DNA of 64,000 nucleotides from Massariosphaeria phaeospora (Eukaryota; Ascomycota; Dothideomycetes; Pleosporales), in assembly GCA_011032825.1 (NCBI GenBank), contig JAADJZ010000003.1, positions 2,046,001 through 2,110,000 of the forward strand. The letters run 5' to 3'. A program made the position numbers and the translations under genes. Below the pieces are notes generated by a model. The model did no database searches, had not been told where the DNA came from, and worked only from the letters and a program-made list of their open reading frames with translations. Shown here piece after piece: positions 32,734 through 42,332 of this stretch (position 1 is its first letter; every line of letters begins with the position of its first letter).

Positions 32734-33373
32734 ATGAAGACTGTCATTGCTCTCTCGGCCCTAGTTGCCAGCACCCTCGCTCAGTCTGGATACTTCGGTG
32801 TCATGTCCACCCGCAGCGCTTCTCCGGTTCATTTCCGCACGTTGACTGCTCGCGGTGGAAAGTTCTTCCTGGGCGGAGGACCCCCCTCATCGTACTGCCC
32901 CCCAGAAGTCGGCGATGCCTGCCCAAGCGGCAATTCGACCGTACTGGCTGGCGGAGTTGGCACGCTCTCGCTTGGTGTCGTTGTGCCGGGCGGACAACAG
33001 GGTAAGTTGCGGCTTCAGATTCGTCGCTTTGAGCCAGAAGTTGACAGTTGCCAGTGTACGTTGCGCCTGATGGCACGTTGAGCTACACAGCTCCCCACTC
33101 CGCTTGGAAGCCCGATGGCTCTGTTGTAGACGGCTGGAACAAGACCGAGGGTGAGAACTTTGGCAATCTTGCGTTCGAGGGTGGACTCGTTGCCTGCCCG
33201 GCCGCGCAGGGCCAGGGCTACCAGGTCTTTGGGCAGATCGAGGGATTTGAGACGGGACCGGATTGCCTAGGGTTCAACTCTCTCACAAGTGCGTATTCAT
33301 CTACCTTCCGCATGACTTCAGTTAACATTTGGTGCTAGTAAACGCAACTGAAGCCGGCGCATGGGAATACTAA
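32734..33373 (+). CDS. phiA: PhiA-like secreted cell-wall protein
   Basis: Three exons (32734-33001, 33055-33288, 33339-33373) encode 178 residues. A signal peptide is clear (MKTVIALSALVASTLAQ). The mature protein follows Aspergillus PhiA: FGVMSTRSASPVHFRTLTA, FFLGGGPPSSYCP, VPGGQQVYVAPDGTLSYTAP, the Cys pair in YCP and LVACPA, and the short end AGAWEY. PhiA is a cell-wall protein needed for normal phialide and conidium formation in Aspergillus and is abundant in culture fluid. One N-glycosylation site (NST) lies near residue 67, another (NAT) near the end. Intron 1 splits the Val codon of QQVYV. Tail to tail with the DUF167 gene, 134 bp apart. Confidence 0.85.
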
Positions 33374-33507
33374 AACGGACGGTTTTTGCACCTCTGGACA
33401 TGTTGTAATGGCAGCGGGAACCATGGGCAGATGGAACAAACCATCCCAGGGCAGGCATTGGGAGCGGAACGAGTGGACGGCGGGATATAGGTCCATGTGT
33501 GGTAGAT

Positions 33508-33932
33508 TTAGCGAGTCGCGCTCTCTTGGAGCATAATCTTAATGCACTCAATGGCCTCGGCCGGGTCTTCTGTGATGTTTTTGATCATGACTGTCTTCTC
33601 TCGAGTCTTCGTTCCTTTGGCGATGTGTATGTCGGATTTGGGTACTTTGAGCGCCTGCCAGAAGCGTGGTCAGCTATTTCTTCGCAATGGTGTTTACATG
33701 GCCGCTTAGGGATGCTGTGCACCTCGGCGATGACCTGGCAGACAGCCCTGTTGGCCTCGCCGGCGCGTGCCTGCGCCGCAACGCAAAGCTCGACGCCCGC
33801 GCCAGACACGTGCACGATGCCTTCTCTGCCTGCGCTGACACCGGGCTTGACACGGCAAAGGAGCTGGATGGATCCCGTCTGTGCCTTCGCAGACCCCTTG
33901 GCGGCCACGAAGCGGATGGCGGGAGCAAGCAT
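33508..33932 (-). CDS. DUF167 (YggU-family) protein
   Basis: Two minus-strand exons (33932-33723 and 33654-33508) encode 118 residues. The whole protein is one DUF167 domain: IQLLCRVKPGVSAGREGIVH, VELCVAAQARAGEANRAVCQ, then across the intron VIAE/ALKVPKSDIHIAKGTK and TREKTVMI. The bacterial relative YggU is a small alpha/beta protein of unknown biochemical role; a nucleic-acid-related role has been suggested for the fold, but no function can be read here. MLAPAIRFVAAK is used as the start. The frame is open farther upstream, but only through repeat-like promoter sequence. Confidence 0.85.
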
Positions 33933-34073
33933 CTTCGGAACTGAGGGAGTACCGTTTCGCACGCGGGGACGGGCAGATGTGCGGATTACGAGGCCATGGG
34001 GGTGCAGGTGCTGGTGAGGCATTGGACAGGTTGCAAGGCTGAGCCGCTTCCAAGCGCCCTGGCACGTGCGCTC

Positions 34074-34104
34074 TCTCGGCATCTCGGCATCTCGGCATCC
34101 CGGC
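34074..34104. repeat. 8 bp tandem repeat (ATCTCGGC)4
   Basis: TCTCGGC ATCTCGGC ATCTCGGC ATCCCGGC, in the divergent region between the DUF167 gene and arginase, about 140 bp upstream of the DUF167 start. Confidence 0.8.
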
Positions 34105-34452
34105 GCCCCTCGGCCGGATAGCACGACACCTCCCGGATAGCACCACCCACCACCCACCACACCACCCCTTCGCGCCCGTCAACTGTCGACTGGCGCTTCG
34201 TATCTCGGGTCCCTGGCCTGCGTAGCTGCTCGTCCAGCAGCTTGCCCGCCAACAGCTCGACGTGCCCGGGCGTACTGCCCACCCGTGGACGCCAGCAGGC
34301 ACCTCTCGCGTCGGGCCCGTCAGTCCTTATAGTGGGGGCCCAGATAAACCCACGCCTAATCCTGTACTTAACGGTCGTCTCATCTTCTACCCTTCCCCTA
34401 AGTACAGGTCTTCGCGACACGAAAACTCTGAAAGACACACATTACCTAAGGG

Positions 34453-34545
34453 ATGGCGCAGCTACTAGCACACATAAAAGCCCGACTGTGGTCCCCCAAA
34501 CTCCTAGCCTTCCAACTTTGCACGCCTTGCTCGTCTCCAGAATAG
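34453..34545 (+). promoter_or_regulatory. Candidate upstream ORF in the arginase leader
   Basis: A 30-codon ORF (begins MAQLLAHIKARLWSPKLLAF, ends CSSPE) closes 228 bp before the arginase start codon. Whether it lies in the mRNA is unknown. The transcription start could be downstream of it. Confidence 0.3.
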
Positions 34546-34773
34546 CCGGATACGCTGATTGACATCTTCGTGCTGCAACGCCGCTCAGAACGACATTTGA
34601 CCGACCCCACACCGGGACAATAGCTAGAGTAGTCCGTCCGTTCGCCGTCCTTTGTCCGCTCGCCGCGTGAGTCGTCGTCCCCTCTGCTGCATATTCGCCA
34701 GACTCATCGATCCTCAGCCGCGCAGTCGGCTCTCAACAACAGAAGGCGCATTCGCGACCTCCGTCCCTAAGCA

Positions 34774-35875
34774 ATGACTTCCGCACCACAGATAGAGCCC
34801 AAATTCCTCGCCCATCGCCATGATCTAGGCGTGGTAGCAGTGGGGTTCAGTGGCGGACAGGTAAATCATCTACCCGTACCAGTACCTCTCATAATCCCTA
34901 ACCGCTCTCCTAGCCCAAACCAGGCGTCGACGCCGCGCCTATGGCTCTCATCGAGGCGGGCTTGATCAAACAGCTGGAAGAGGATCTGGAGTTCAATGTT
35001 GCCTTCGACGGCCAAGTGCATTCGTACTCGGAGATTCTGCCCGCAGACGATCCATCGTATCGCAATATGAAGCGCCCAAAGTTCGTCAGTGCCGTGACCA
35101 AGGAAGTCAGTGAACAGGTCTATAGCCATGCAAAGAGCGGAAAGTTGGTTTTGACTCTTGGAGGAGATCATTCCATCGCGATTGGCACCATCTCCGGCAC
35201 AGCCAAGGCAATTCGAGAAAGGCTAGGCCGCGAGATTGCCGTCATCTGGGTCGACGCTCATGCCGATATCAACACGCCGGAAACATCTGAGAGCGGCAAC
35301 ATCCACGGCATGCCTGTAGCGTTCCTTACGGGCCTGGCAAGCGAGGAGAGAGAGGATACATTCGGATGGCTGAAAGATCACCACAAAATCAGCACCAGGA
35401 AGCTTGTCTACATTGGCCTTCGTGACATCGATAAAGGCGAGAAGAAAATTTTGAGGGAGCATGGTATCAAGGCGTTTTCGATGCATGACATTGACAGGTA
35501 AGCCACCCAGCATCCCACCGCCCTCGATGTGTTCTAGCGCGGTCAGAATTAGCACTAATGTTGAACCACAGACACGGCATTGGCAAAGTCATGGACATGG
35601 CACTTGGCTGGATCGGAAGTGACACGCCAATCCATTTGTCGTTTGATGTGGATGCACTGGATCCTATGTGGGCACCAAGCACTGGTACGCCAGTGCGAGG
35701 TGGCTTGACGTTGCGTGAAGGCGACTTCATTGCCGAGTGCATAGCAGAGACTGGCTCGCTGGTCGCTATAGATCTTGTTGAAGTTAACCCGAGCCTCGAC
35801 GAGCATGGAGCTGGTGATACTGTGCGAGCCGGCGTGTCCCTTGTGAGGTGTGCTCTGGGTGACACGCTCCTGTAG
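34774..35875 (+). CDS. CAR1: Arginase
   Basis: Three exons (34774-34860, 34914-35497, 35572-35875) encode 324 residues. Arginase hydrolyses L-arginine to ornithine and urea with a binuclear manganese centre, in the cytosol of fungi. All metal-binding motifs are intact: GGDHS (about residue 116), [10 protein letters not shown] (about 142-151) and SFDVDALDP (about 242-250). The substrate loop is [12 protein letters not shown], and Glu in VEVNPSLDE closes the site. The first exon ends at the conserved GFSGGQ before PKPGVDAAP. An intron splits the Arg codon of DIDRHGIGKV. No missing residue is seen. A 30-codon upstream ORF may lie in its leader. Confidence 0.95.
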
Positions 35876-36407
35876 CGTCCTCACTATTCTATCGCAAGCT
35901 ATCCTATTCTTTGGAGCTATGGTATCAGCCATAACACAGTATAGTGGAAGCGGTTCAGGTTGCGAGGGGCATATAAATAGGTATATCTCAGCTTACTCGG
36001 TGCTATTCTGACCTGAACAGCTTCTGGTGGCCCCGTACCCACGCAGGGAATTGTACTCTCTTACATCTACTAGTTCTAATTTAGATTTACCTACTGTACT
36101 GGAGACCATGTAGGCTTTTAAAGATGAAGGGAAGATTATCGTATGTCTGAGTCAGCAACAAGTTATGTCGAGGACGTGAGGTGACGCTCATCGAGGCTCC
36201 CATTGTAACTCGTGCACTACTAAAAGTTAATTGAGGCATACACCTGCATCTACAGGGAATTTGTCTCCAATGTGAACTCGGACGTAAACTGTCACCATTT
36301 ATAGTGTCATGGTCACGTAATCAAGCGCCGGAAGGAGAAAAACCAACGAAGCTTGGACGCGACCGATATGTCCTCGGGCATCAAATCACACACCAACTCT
36401 GTCAGAG
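35876..36407. other. Intergenic, arginase to NDE
   Basis: AT-rich (36060-36300). No gene. The 36353-36559 ORF is a shadow of the NDE presequence exon. Confidence 0.5.
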
Positions 36408-38338
36408 ATGCGGTCAACAACACGCCTCTGTCGGGCACAGCAGTTGTCTTTAAGCGTTCGGGATATGTCGTGTCGGACCACCAACACACGTTCGGCCCTC
36501 CTTGGGCCGTCTTCATCTGCAGTACAAGCTGGCAACTTCTATCGCAGGACCAACACTAGTGTCCAACAACGGAGAGGTATCACTATCAGTCAATTAGACA
36601 ATGGGAGAGAAGGTGAGGGTGCCCCCGATCCCCACATAACGATCGACGCTGAGCGGGTTCGGAGGCTAATCGAGATTCATGGATTATATAGGCCGTGAAC
36701 GAGTGATTATTCTAGGAAGTGGATGGGCTGGCTTCACTGTCGCCAGGAAGTTGGACTCCGACAAATATCAAGCTGTTGTTGTTTCACCGAGAGACCACTT
36801 CACTTTCACGCCCTTGCTTGCTTCAACGGCGGTCGGTACTCTCGAATTCCGAACAGCCATGGAACCGGTCAAGAGTAGACGGACAAAGGTAAACTTCTTC
36901 CAGGGATGGGCAGATACAGTGGATTTCAAGAACAAGATAATCACCATTGAGGAGGCCGCGGATGACCCAGCTCAAGGTCTTGCCCGAACAACTGGTCGAC
37001 ACGGCAATGCATTTGGGGCTAAAAGAAATGGGGAGAGTATTGAAGCGGTCAAGAAAGGGAAGCTATTTGACTTGGTATACGACAAACTAGTCATATCAGT
37101 AGGATGCTACAGTCAGACCTTTGGCACGCCTGGGGTGAAGGAGCACGCGTAAGTCCCAATAATAACCTTGTTGCAGGAATATGCCTAACGCAAGTCAGCT
37201 TTTTCCTGAAAGATGTTGGCGATGCTAGGAAAATCAGAAATCGACTCCTTGCGTGTTTCGAGTTAGCAGCCCTCCCTACGACGTCCGATGAAGCAAAGAC
37301 GCATCTCTTGAATTTTGCAGTTGTTGGCGGTGGACCGACAGGTATTGAATTTGCGGCAGAGCTTCACGACATTATCCACGAAGACCTAGCGCGGATATAT
37401 CCCGAGCTGATGTCTTTCCATCGGATCACAGTCTATGATGTGGCGGCCAAGGTTCTCCCCATGTTTGACAGTAAGATAGCAGATTACGCCCTGGTGACAC
37501 TAAGAAGAGAAGGTATCTCTATCAAGACACAGCACCATGTAGAAAGTTTGTACCCTGGTACTCCTGGAACGAGATCCAAGGGTGTAACGGAGGACCATGC
37601 GGTATTCACACTTACGACAAAAGAAGAGGGCGAGATCAGCGTTGGAATGGTCGTATGGAGTAAGTTCTACTCGTAGGCTGGGATGAGGCCTGCTACTAAC
37701 AATGAAGGTACTGGGCTTATGATGAACCCGTTGATAGCAAATGCTCTACGCCAGGTCCCCGAACTACCTGCGGATGGCGTCAGGGTGTCTGGGCCCGAAT
37801 TTGACCAGAAATCGCCCAGCTCTGTTCGCTGGGAAGTAAAAAAGCATCCCAAGACGGCTTCCGTCGTGACCGATGATCGTTTGCGTGTCAAACTCATTTC
37901 TGAAGAAGAAGACCAAGATCGATCAGAAGCCGTCCTCAAACACGTCTTCGCTTTGGGCGACTGTAGCGTCATTGAAGGAACATCCTACCCCGCAACAGCC
38001 CAAGTAGCAAGCCAGAAAGCGCTATGGCTCGCCAAACGGTTGAACAAGGGCGATATCGAGCGGGCACCTTTCACGTGGAGGAACCTTGGGGTGATGGCCT
38101 ATATCGGCAACTGGAATGCGCTTTTCCAGGGTGGTACTGGCCATAATGTTTCAGGAAGAGCTGCGTGGGTACTCTGGAGAGGCGCGTATCTGACACGGAG
38201 TGTCTCTCTAAGGAACAAGATCTTGATCCCGACATACTGGTCAGTTTTGCTCTTGATATCAGCACGGCATTACTATGTTACTAAAGCGCTGCTAGGTTCC
38301 TCAACTGGTTGTTTGGGCGCGATATAGGTCGTTTCTAG
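36408..38338 (+). CDS. NDE1: Alternative (type II) mitochondrial NADH dehydrogenase
   Basis: Five exons (36408-36612, 36692-37148, 37199-37659, 37708-38239, 38296-38338) encode 565 residues. This single-subunit FAD enzyme passes electrons from NADH to ubiquinone without pumping protons. Exon 1 is an Arg/Ser/Thr-rich presequence without acidic residues until about residue 60 (RSTTRLCRAQQLSLSVRD ... QQRRGITISQL). Two Rossmann motifs are present: VIILGSGWAGFTVARKLD (FAD) and VVGGGPTGIEFAAEL (NADH). The C terminus has ALGDCSVIEG, PATAQVASQKALWLAKRLNK, the membrane-binding YIGNWNALFQGG, and the end FLNWLFGRDIGRF. No EF-hand insert is seen. External or internal orientation cannot be decided from the sequence. 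Intron 1 joins presequence to GRERV in phase; without it the frame is closed. Confidence 0.9.
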
Positions 38339-39575
38339 ACTCGGAGGAACATGATTGTGAGGAGCACACTGCGATCGGCCGAGATTAGATTGTCGTAAAC
38401 GATAGGGGTACCGGATACTTGCACCTCGTGATCTAGATGACATGGTGGTGTAGTGTTCTTCCATGGTAACATGCATGTGGATGTCTCGCAAAGGGACATG
38501 CTGGATAGTAGATACGACGGGAATGACGAGGAGGACGGGCTGGCACTGGACAGGGAGCTCACCCGTAAGTATAAACCATGAATGCACCCGTGCAGCTTCC
38601 AGAAGGTGGATGGAAGCATGGAGGAGCGAGCGAGCCGCGTGTATTTGTTTACCTGGGGTCGATATAATTATGGATGGGCTGCAACGATTGGTTGGGCACC
38701 ACTCTCCCGCCTCGGCACCCCCTCCACCACTTTCCTGCATCCCCGAGGCGGTGAATGACTACTGGCTGCTCACCACGTCCGATGCCTCCCACCTCGCCAC
38801 TTGCGTGGACGCGTCCCCTCGAATCTGCAGTGGCCATGTCCAAGCTGCGTCCCTTATCGCTGCTCCAAGCGCGGGAAGCCTGGTTGTTTGCTTAGCAGTG
38901 GCACAACGCATGCTTGGATGGTACACAAGCTCGCCTCCAGTATGCACGCAATCGCACCTTGCGCTACAATCGAAATCCCCGTGTTGTCCACAGCCAGCTT
39001 TGTCTTTGATGCGGGCCGCCACCAATATCAGATCCACTGACACGAAGCGCGCTCCCGCCCGGGTTGTTGGCAGACGTACGAGTACACGTAGACACGTAGC
39101 ATGGTGAGAATGACCAGTTTCACTTCCCTCCCAAACTCCCTCAGACGACGTCCTTTCTGACACTGGGACACAGCCCGACTCGACCCGTTCTTCTGCTCTC
39201 TCTCTGCCTCGACGGCCCTCCTCGCGGCCCGAATTCGGCCCCGACGACACCCCACAGCCCAAGTCTTCGACATGCCAGAGCAAACCTCCCAAATATGACC
39301 ACCGTGCAGTCCATCGTCGCAGCCGCCCGGCTGAGGACGTGAGTCGGTCGCGCAAGCAAAAGCACAGCTCACTGCAACGTTGTGACGAGAGCTCTATAGA
39401 TCTAGTCGATCGTTCTTCGATCTCTGTTCTCCCAGGAATTACCCGGCAATCTCAGCTCTCGACCGAGAGTAATTCAACTATCACACAAAACTCGTATAAC
39501 AAGAGCCACGTAGCGAGAGCAGCTAGCGACCGAAAGCAAGGGACCCCCGGAAGAACTCCCGCAGAAGCGAAGGCC
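38339..39575. other. Intergenic, NDE to DUF6594 gene
   Basis: About 1.2 kb. A plus-strand ORF of 214 codons (38463-39107) and minus ORFs opposite it have no domain and odd composition. An ATG at 39295 opens MTTVQSIVAAARLR up to a GTGAGT at 39339 and could be a first exon of the next gene, but I found no convincing acceptor. Confidence 0.45.
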
Positions 39576-41441
39576 ATGGCGGCCCACCACTCAGCCCTCC
39601 TCCAACACATGGAGGACGAGATGATGTCAGAAGATTCCCTTGATGGTGTTATCACACAGGACTATCGACCTATGCCCTCTTCATCGTCCTCGGACAGTTC
39701 TAGTGATACTGAACACGATGAAGACCTCTCGTCTAATGCTGATGAGCCCCCCCTCAATTCGACGATGACCTCACCGGCTCCGGTACGAAGGCCGGACCAC
39801 GAGCAATTACGACACCGAGGCCGGTCTTTCAAACGGCCAGCCAGGTTCATCGTAGAGCGAACGCATGAATCAAATCAATACCAACCCATGGCTCATCAGG
39901 ATGAGGAAAGCGATGAAGAAGACGACGACGTGCAGCGTGGTGAGGACAAGGACGAAGTCAGTTCTTACTCAGCGGAGGACTCCGAAGAGCACCCCGGCAA
40001 TGCTTTGGAGAGAATAGCCCCGCCTAGGGTGCCATCAGCCTCTTCTTCGCGCCATAGCGACCCACATACTAGGCAGCTCAAACGTCAGGAGCAAGAGCTG
40101 AGAAACCATATTCTGCAAAGCCCTCAGCCACAAAGAGACTTTCAGTTCGCTGGAGGACCGTCACCGAACCCGCAACCTCTAATGGCTCTGTATGACGCGG
40201 ATCCCCATTCTGCTACTTCATCTGTCAATATGTACGCTCCTGTGCCTACTGCGTGGCCTCCTGTAGCTCCACCTCCACCCCCCCTCGAGTATCTTTCACC
40301 TCCGCATGCGCTTGCTGCCCCCCATCCTCCAGGCAGTCAAGATAACTTTGCAATGACACCTCATCTTCCCATGGCCCCCCCTAGCAGTGTGGACCAGATG
40401 CCGCCGTATCAACAGGTGCCCATACATCCACCCAACTATCAACCTCCACTGGGGCCCGACCTCAATCGGACGACAATTGTGGGATACGAGCTGTTGGCAG
40501 GTAAGCTAACCGAAGCCTCTAAAGACGGGAGGAATACAGTGCACGAGGGCGGTATAGTCCCCATGTATAGGAGGTTCGAGCAACTCAATCATCGCGTCCT
40601 ACTCCATCTCCAAGATGAGATAGCTGAGCTGGAGGAAGAGCTACGCTATCTCGACGAATGCATTGCGCAGAGTTCTCCAAGAGCATTCCATGCCGTATCC
40701 AGACGTGGCGAGGCTCGTTACGGAAGCGAATTGCATTGGAGGAGGACGGAATTGTTAGGTCGAATCTACTTGAAGCTGGGGCAATACAGTAAGTTCTTTT
40801 TATCAATGAGTGTAGTTCCAAATGTGGGGTCTCGTACTTTTATCTTATTCACATGATGAGCCGGACTGCAAGAGTGCACTGATGGGTCATGGTACGGTCC
40901 TGACTGACCTAATCTTAGATCAGGGATTGACCTCTTTCACCGGCATGCTCAAAAACTTGGATCCAGCTGGTACTGAAGATATCCAAGCCTACCGTTCGTG
41001 GATAGAGGCCCGAGCTCCCATTGACCCTGCGGAGATGGAGTTCCTCGAAAGGAAGAATGACTTGCTCGCAGTCTCGCGGGGTAGGGCAGCAGGCAACGCC
41101 GATGGCGCGGCACATGCTCACTCACCAGCCATCTGGCTTCCGTTGATGCTCGTGCTGCCCCTGATGGTTTTTGCGATCGTGCCAAGCGTGCTTGGGAGGC
41201 TGTTCATCACGGTCCTTATAGGTGCAGCGGAAGTGAAACTTGTTGTCACATCCACAGAGCTGATGGAGTTTATGACGGTCAGGGAATGGGTCGTGTGTGC
41301 GTCAGGGTAAGCTAAGATTCCGAATCTCTTTGCGTGCAGTGCCATGGCTTCTCGGCGCATTCTTGCTGCTGGTGGACTTGAGCTAATACAAAGGACAGTT
41401 ATTTCGGACTCATGGCTGTGCTGGCGGCAATGGTGCATTGA
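39576..41441 (+). CDS. DUF6594 membrane protein with long disordered N terminus
   Basis: Three exons (39576-40788, 40919-41306, 41399-41441) encode about 547 residues from the first in-frame ATG; the frame is open to 39339. Residues 1-300 are disordered and rich in Ser, Asp, Glu and Pro (DSDEEDDDVQRGEDKDE-like tracts, PPVAPPPPPLEYLSPP). The DUF6594 core follows: TIVGYELLAGKLTEASKD, MYRRFEQLNHRVLLHLQDEI, AELEEELRYLDE. After a helical segment with GMLKNLDPAGTED come three hydrophobic C-terminal segments (AIWLPLMLVLPLMVFAIV, LFITVLIGAAEVKLVV, YFGLMAVLAAMV), the usual tail of this family. The family is common in filamentous fungi and has no known function. The 5' end is uncertain. Confidence 0.72.
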
Positions 41442-42332
41442 GGATGGACGGCGGCTGTTCGTCTCGTCGTGCCTCCAGGCTCCGAAGTCCGACTGGCGTT
41501 TCTTCCGGCAGCACATTTGTGTTGGATTGCCGACTCTGGTGGAGGGCCATCTCATGTATGGTACGACGGACCAGCAGCGTGGTCTGGCGGCTTGACAGGG
41601 TGCGCAAATGGATGGTCGGGACCTGCTGTAGACAGACGGTGCCAACGGGGTGACAGATGACTGCGCGAGACGATGCATTCCACGGTGTTGAGTGCAAGCC
41701 GCGTGCCGGGCCGGGCTAGGCCGCGAGGGCAGCTAGCGCCAGGCACGTCGCACCTGCCGCTGCCGCTGCCCCTTTCCCCCCTTGGCCGCGGCTGCCCCGT
41801 TTCAGGCGTGGGTGCGGGGGCCCGTTTGGCGTTTGATTGCAGCTGGCAGCGGCGGCTTGGGGGCTTGGGGGCTGGGGGGCTGGGGGGCACTGGCCTGGCT
41901 GGCCGCGGCGGTGTCTGCGCAGTGCTGCTGCTGCTGTTGCTGCTGCTGGCCGAACGCCCGCCCTCGCTGGCCTGTACGAGTAACCTGCCCAGGTGTTGTT
42001 GATTGCGCAACCCTCGCGGTCCCTGCACTTGCCACCCTCGCACCCTCTCTCCCCTCTCCCCTCTCCCCTCCCCTCCCCTCTCCACCCCGTCGCCGCCGTC
42101 CCAGCTCGCCGCCCTGAATTGACTCGGCCCGTCCAGCTTGGCCACCCTCGTCGCGCAATCTCGCTGGCGCCCTGTCCGTCGCAGTCGTAGCCGCGATACC
42201 GCCCTTGTCCTCTTTGTGCCCCGCCGCGGCTCGTGCAACCACGCTGCGCCGCTCCTCTGCACCGGTCAGACTCGCGCTCGCTCTCGCTCTCTACCTCGCT
42301 CGTCGCCCGCACACCCCGCCGCGCAGCTCGCC
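41442..42332. other. GC-rich promoter region of the RasGAP gene
   Basis: About 890 bp without a gene. It holds a G-rich run at 41859-41887, a GCTGCT/GTTGCT run at about 41923-41950 and a polypyrimidine tract at 42042-42083. The long minus-strand ORFs here (41552-42312) are Pro/Arg/Gly-rich shadows of GC-rich DNA. Confidence 0.6.
41859..41887 (+). promoter_or_regulatory. Strong predicted G-quadruplex motif
   Basis: Four runs of 5, 5, 6 and 6 guanines separated by CTT, CT and CT. This fits the G-quadruplex rule with very short loops. It lies about 450 bp upstream of the RasGAP start. Confidence 0.6.

Noticed and set aside
38463..39107. 214-codon plus-strand ORF between NDE and the DUF6594 gene
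   Set aside because: Cys/Trp-rich irregular composition, no domain, equal-length ORFs opposite it; no evidence of coding.
41552..42312. Three overlapping minus-strand ORFs of 146-236 codons
   Set aside because: Low-complexity Pro/Gly/Arg-rich products of GC-rich promoter DNA without a domain or splice signals.
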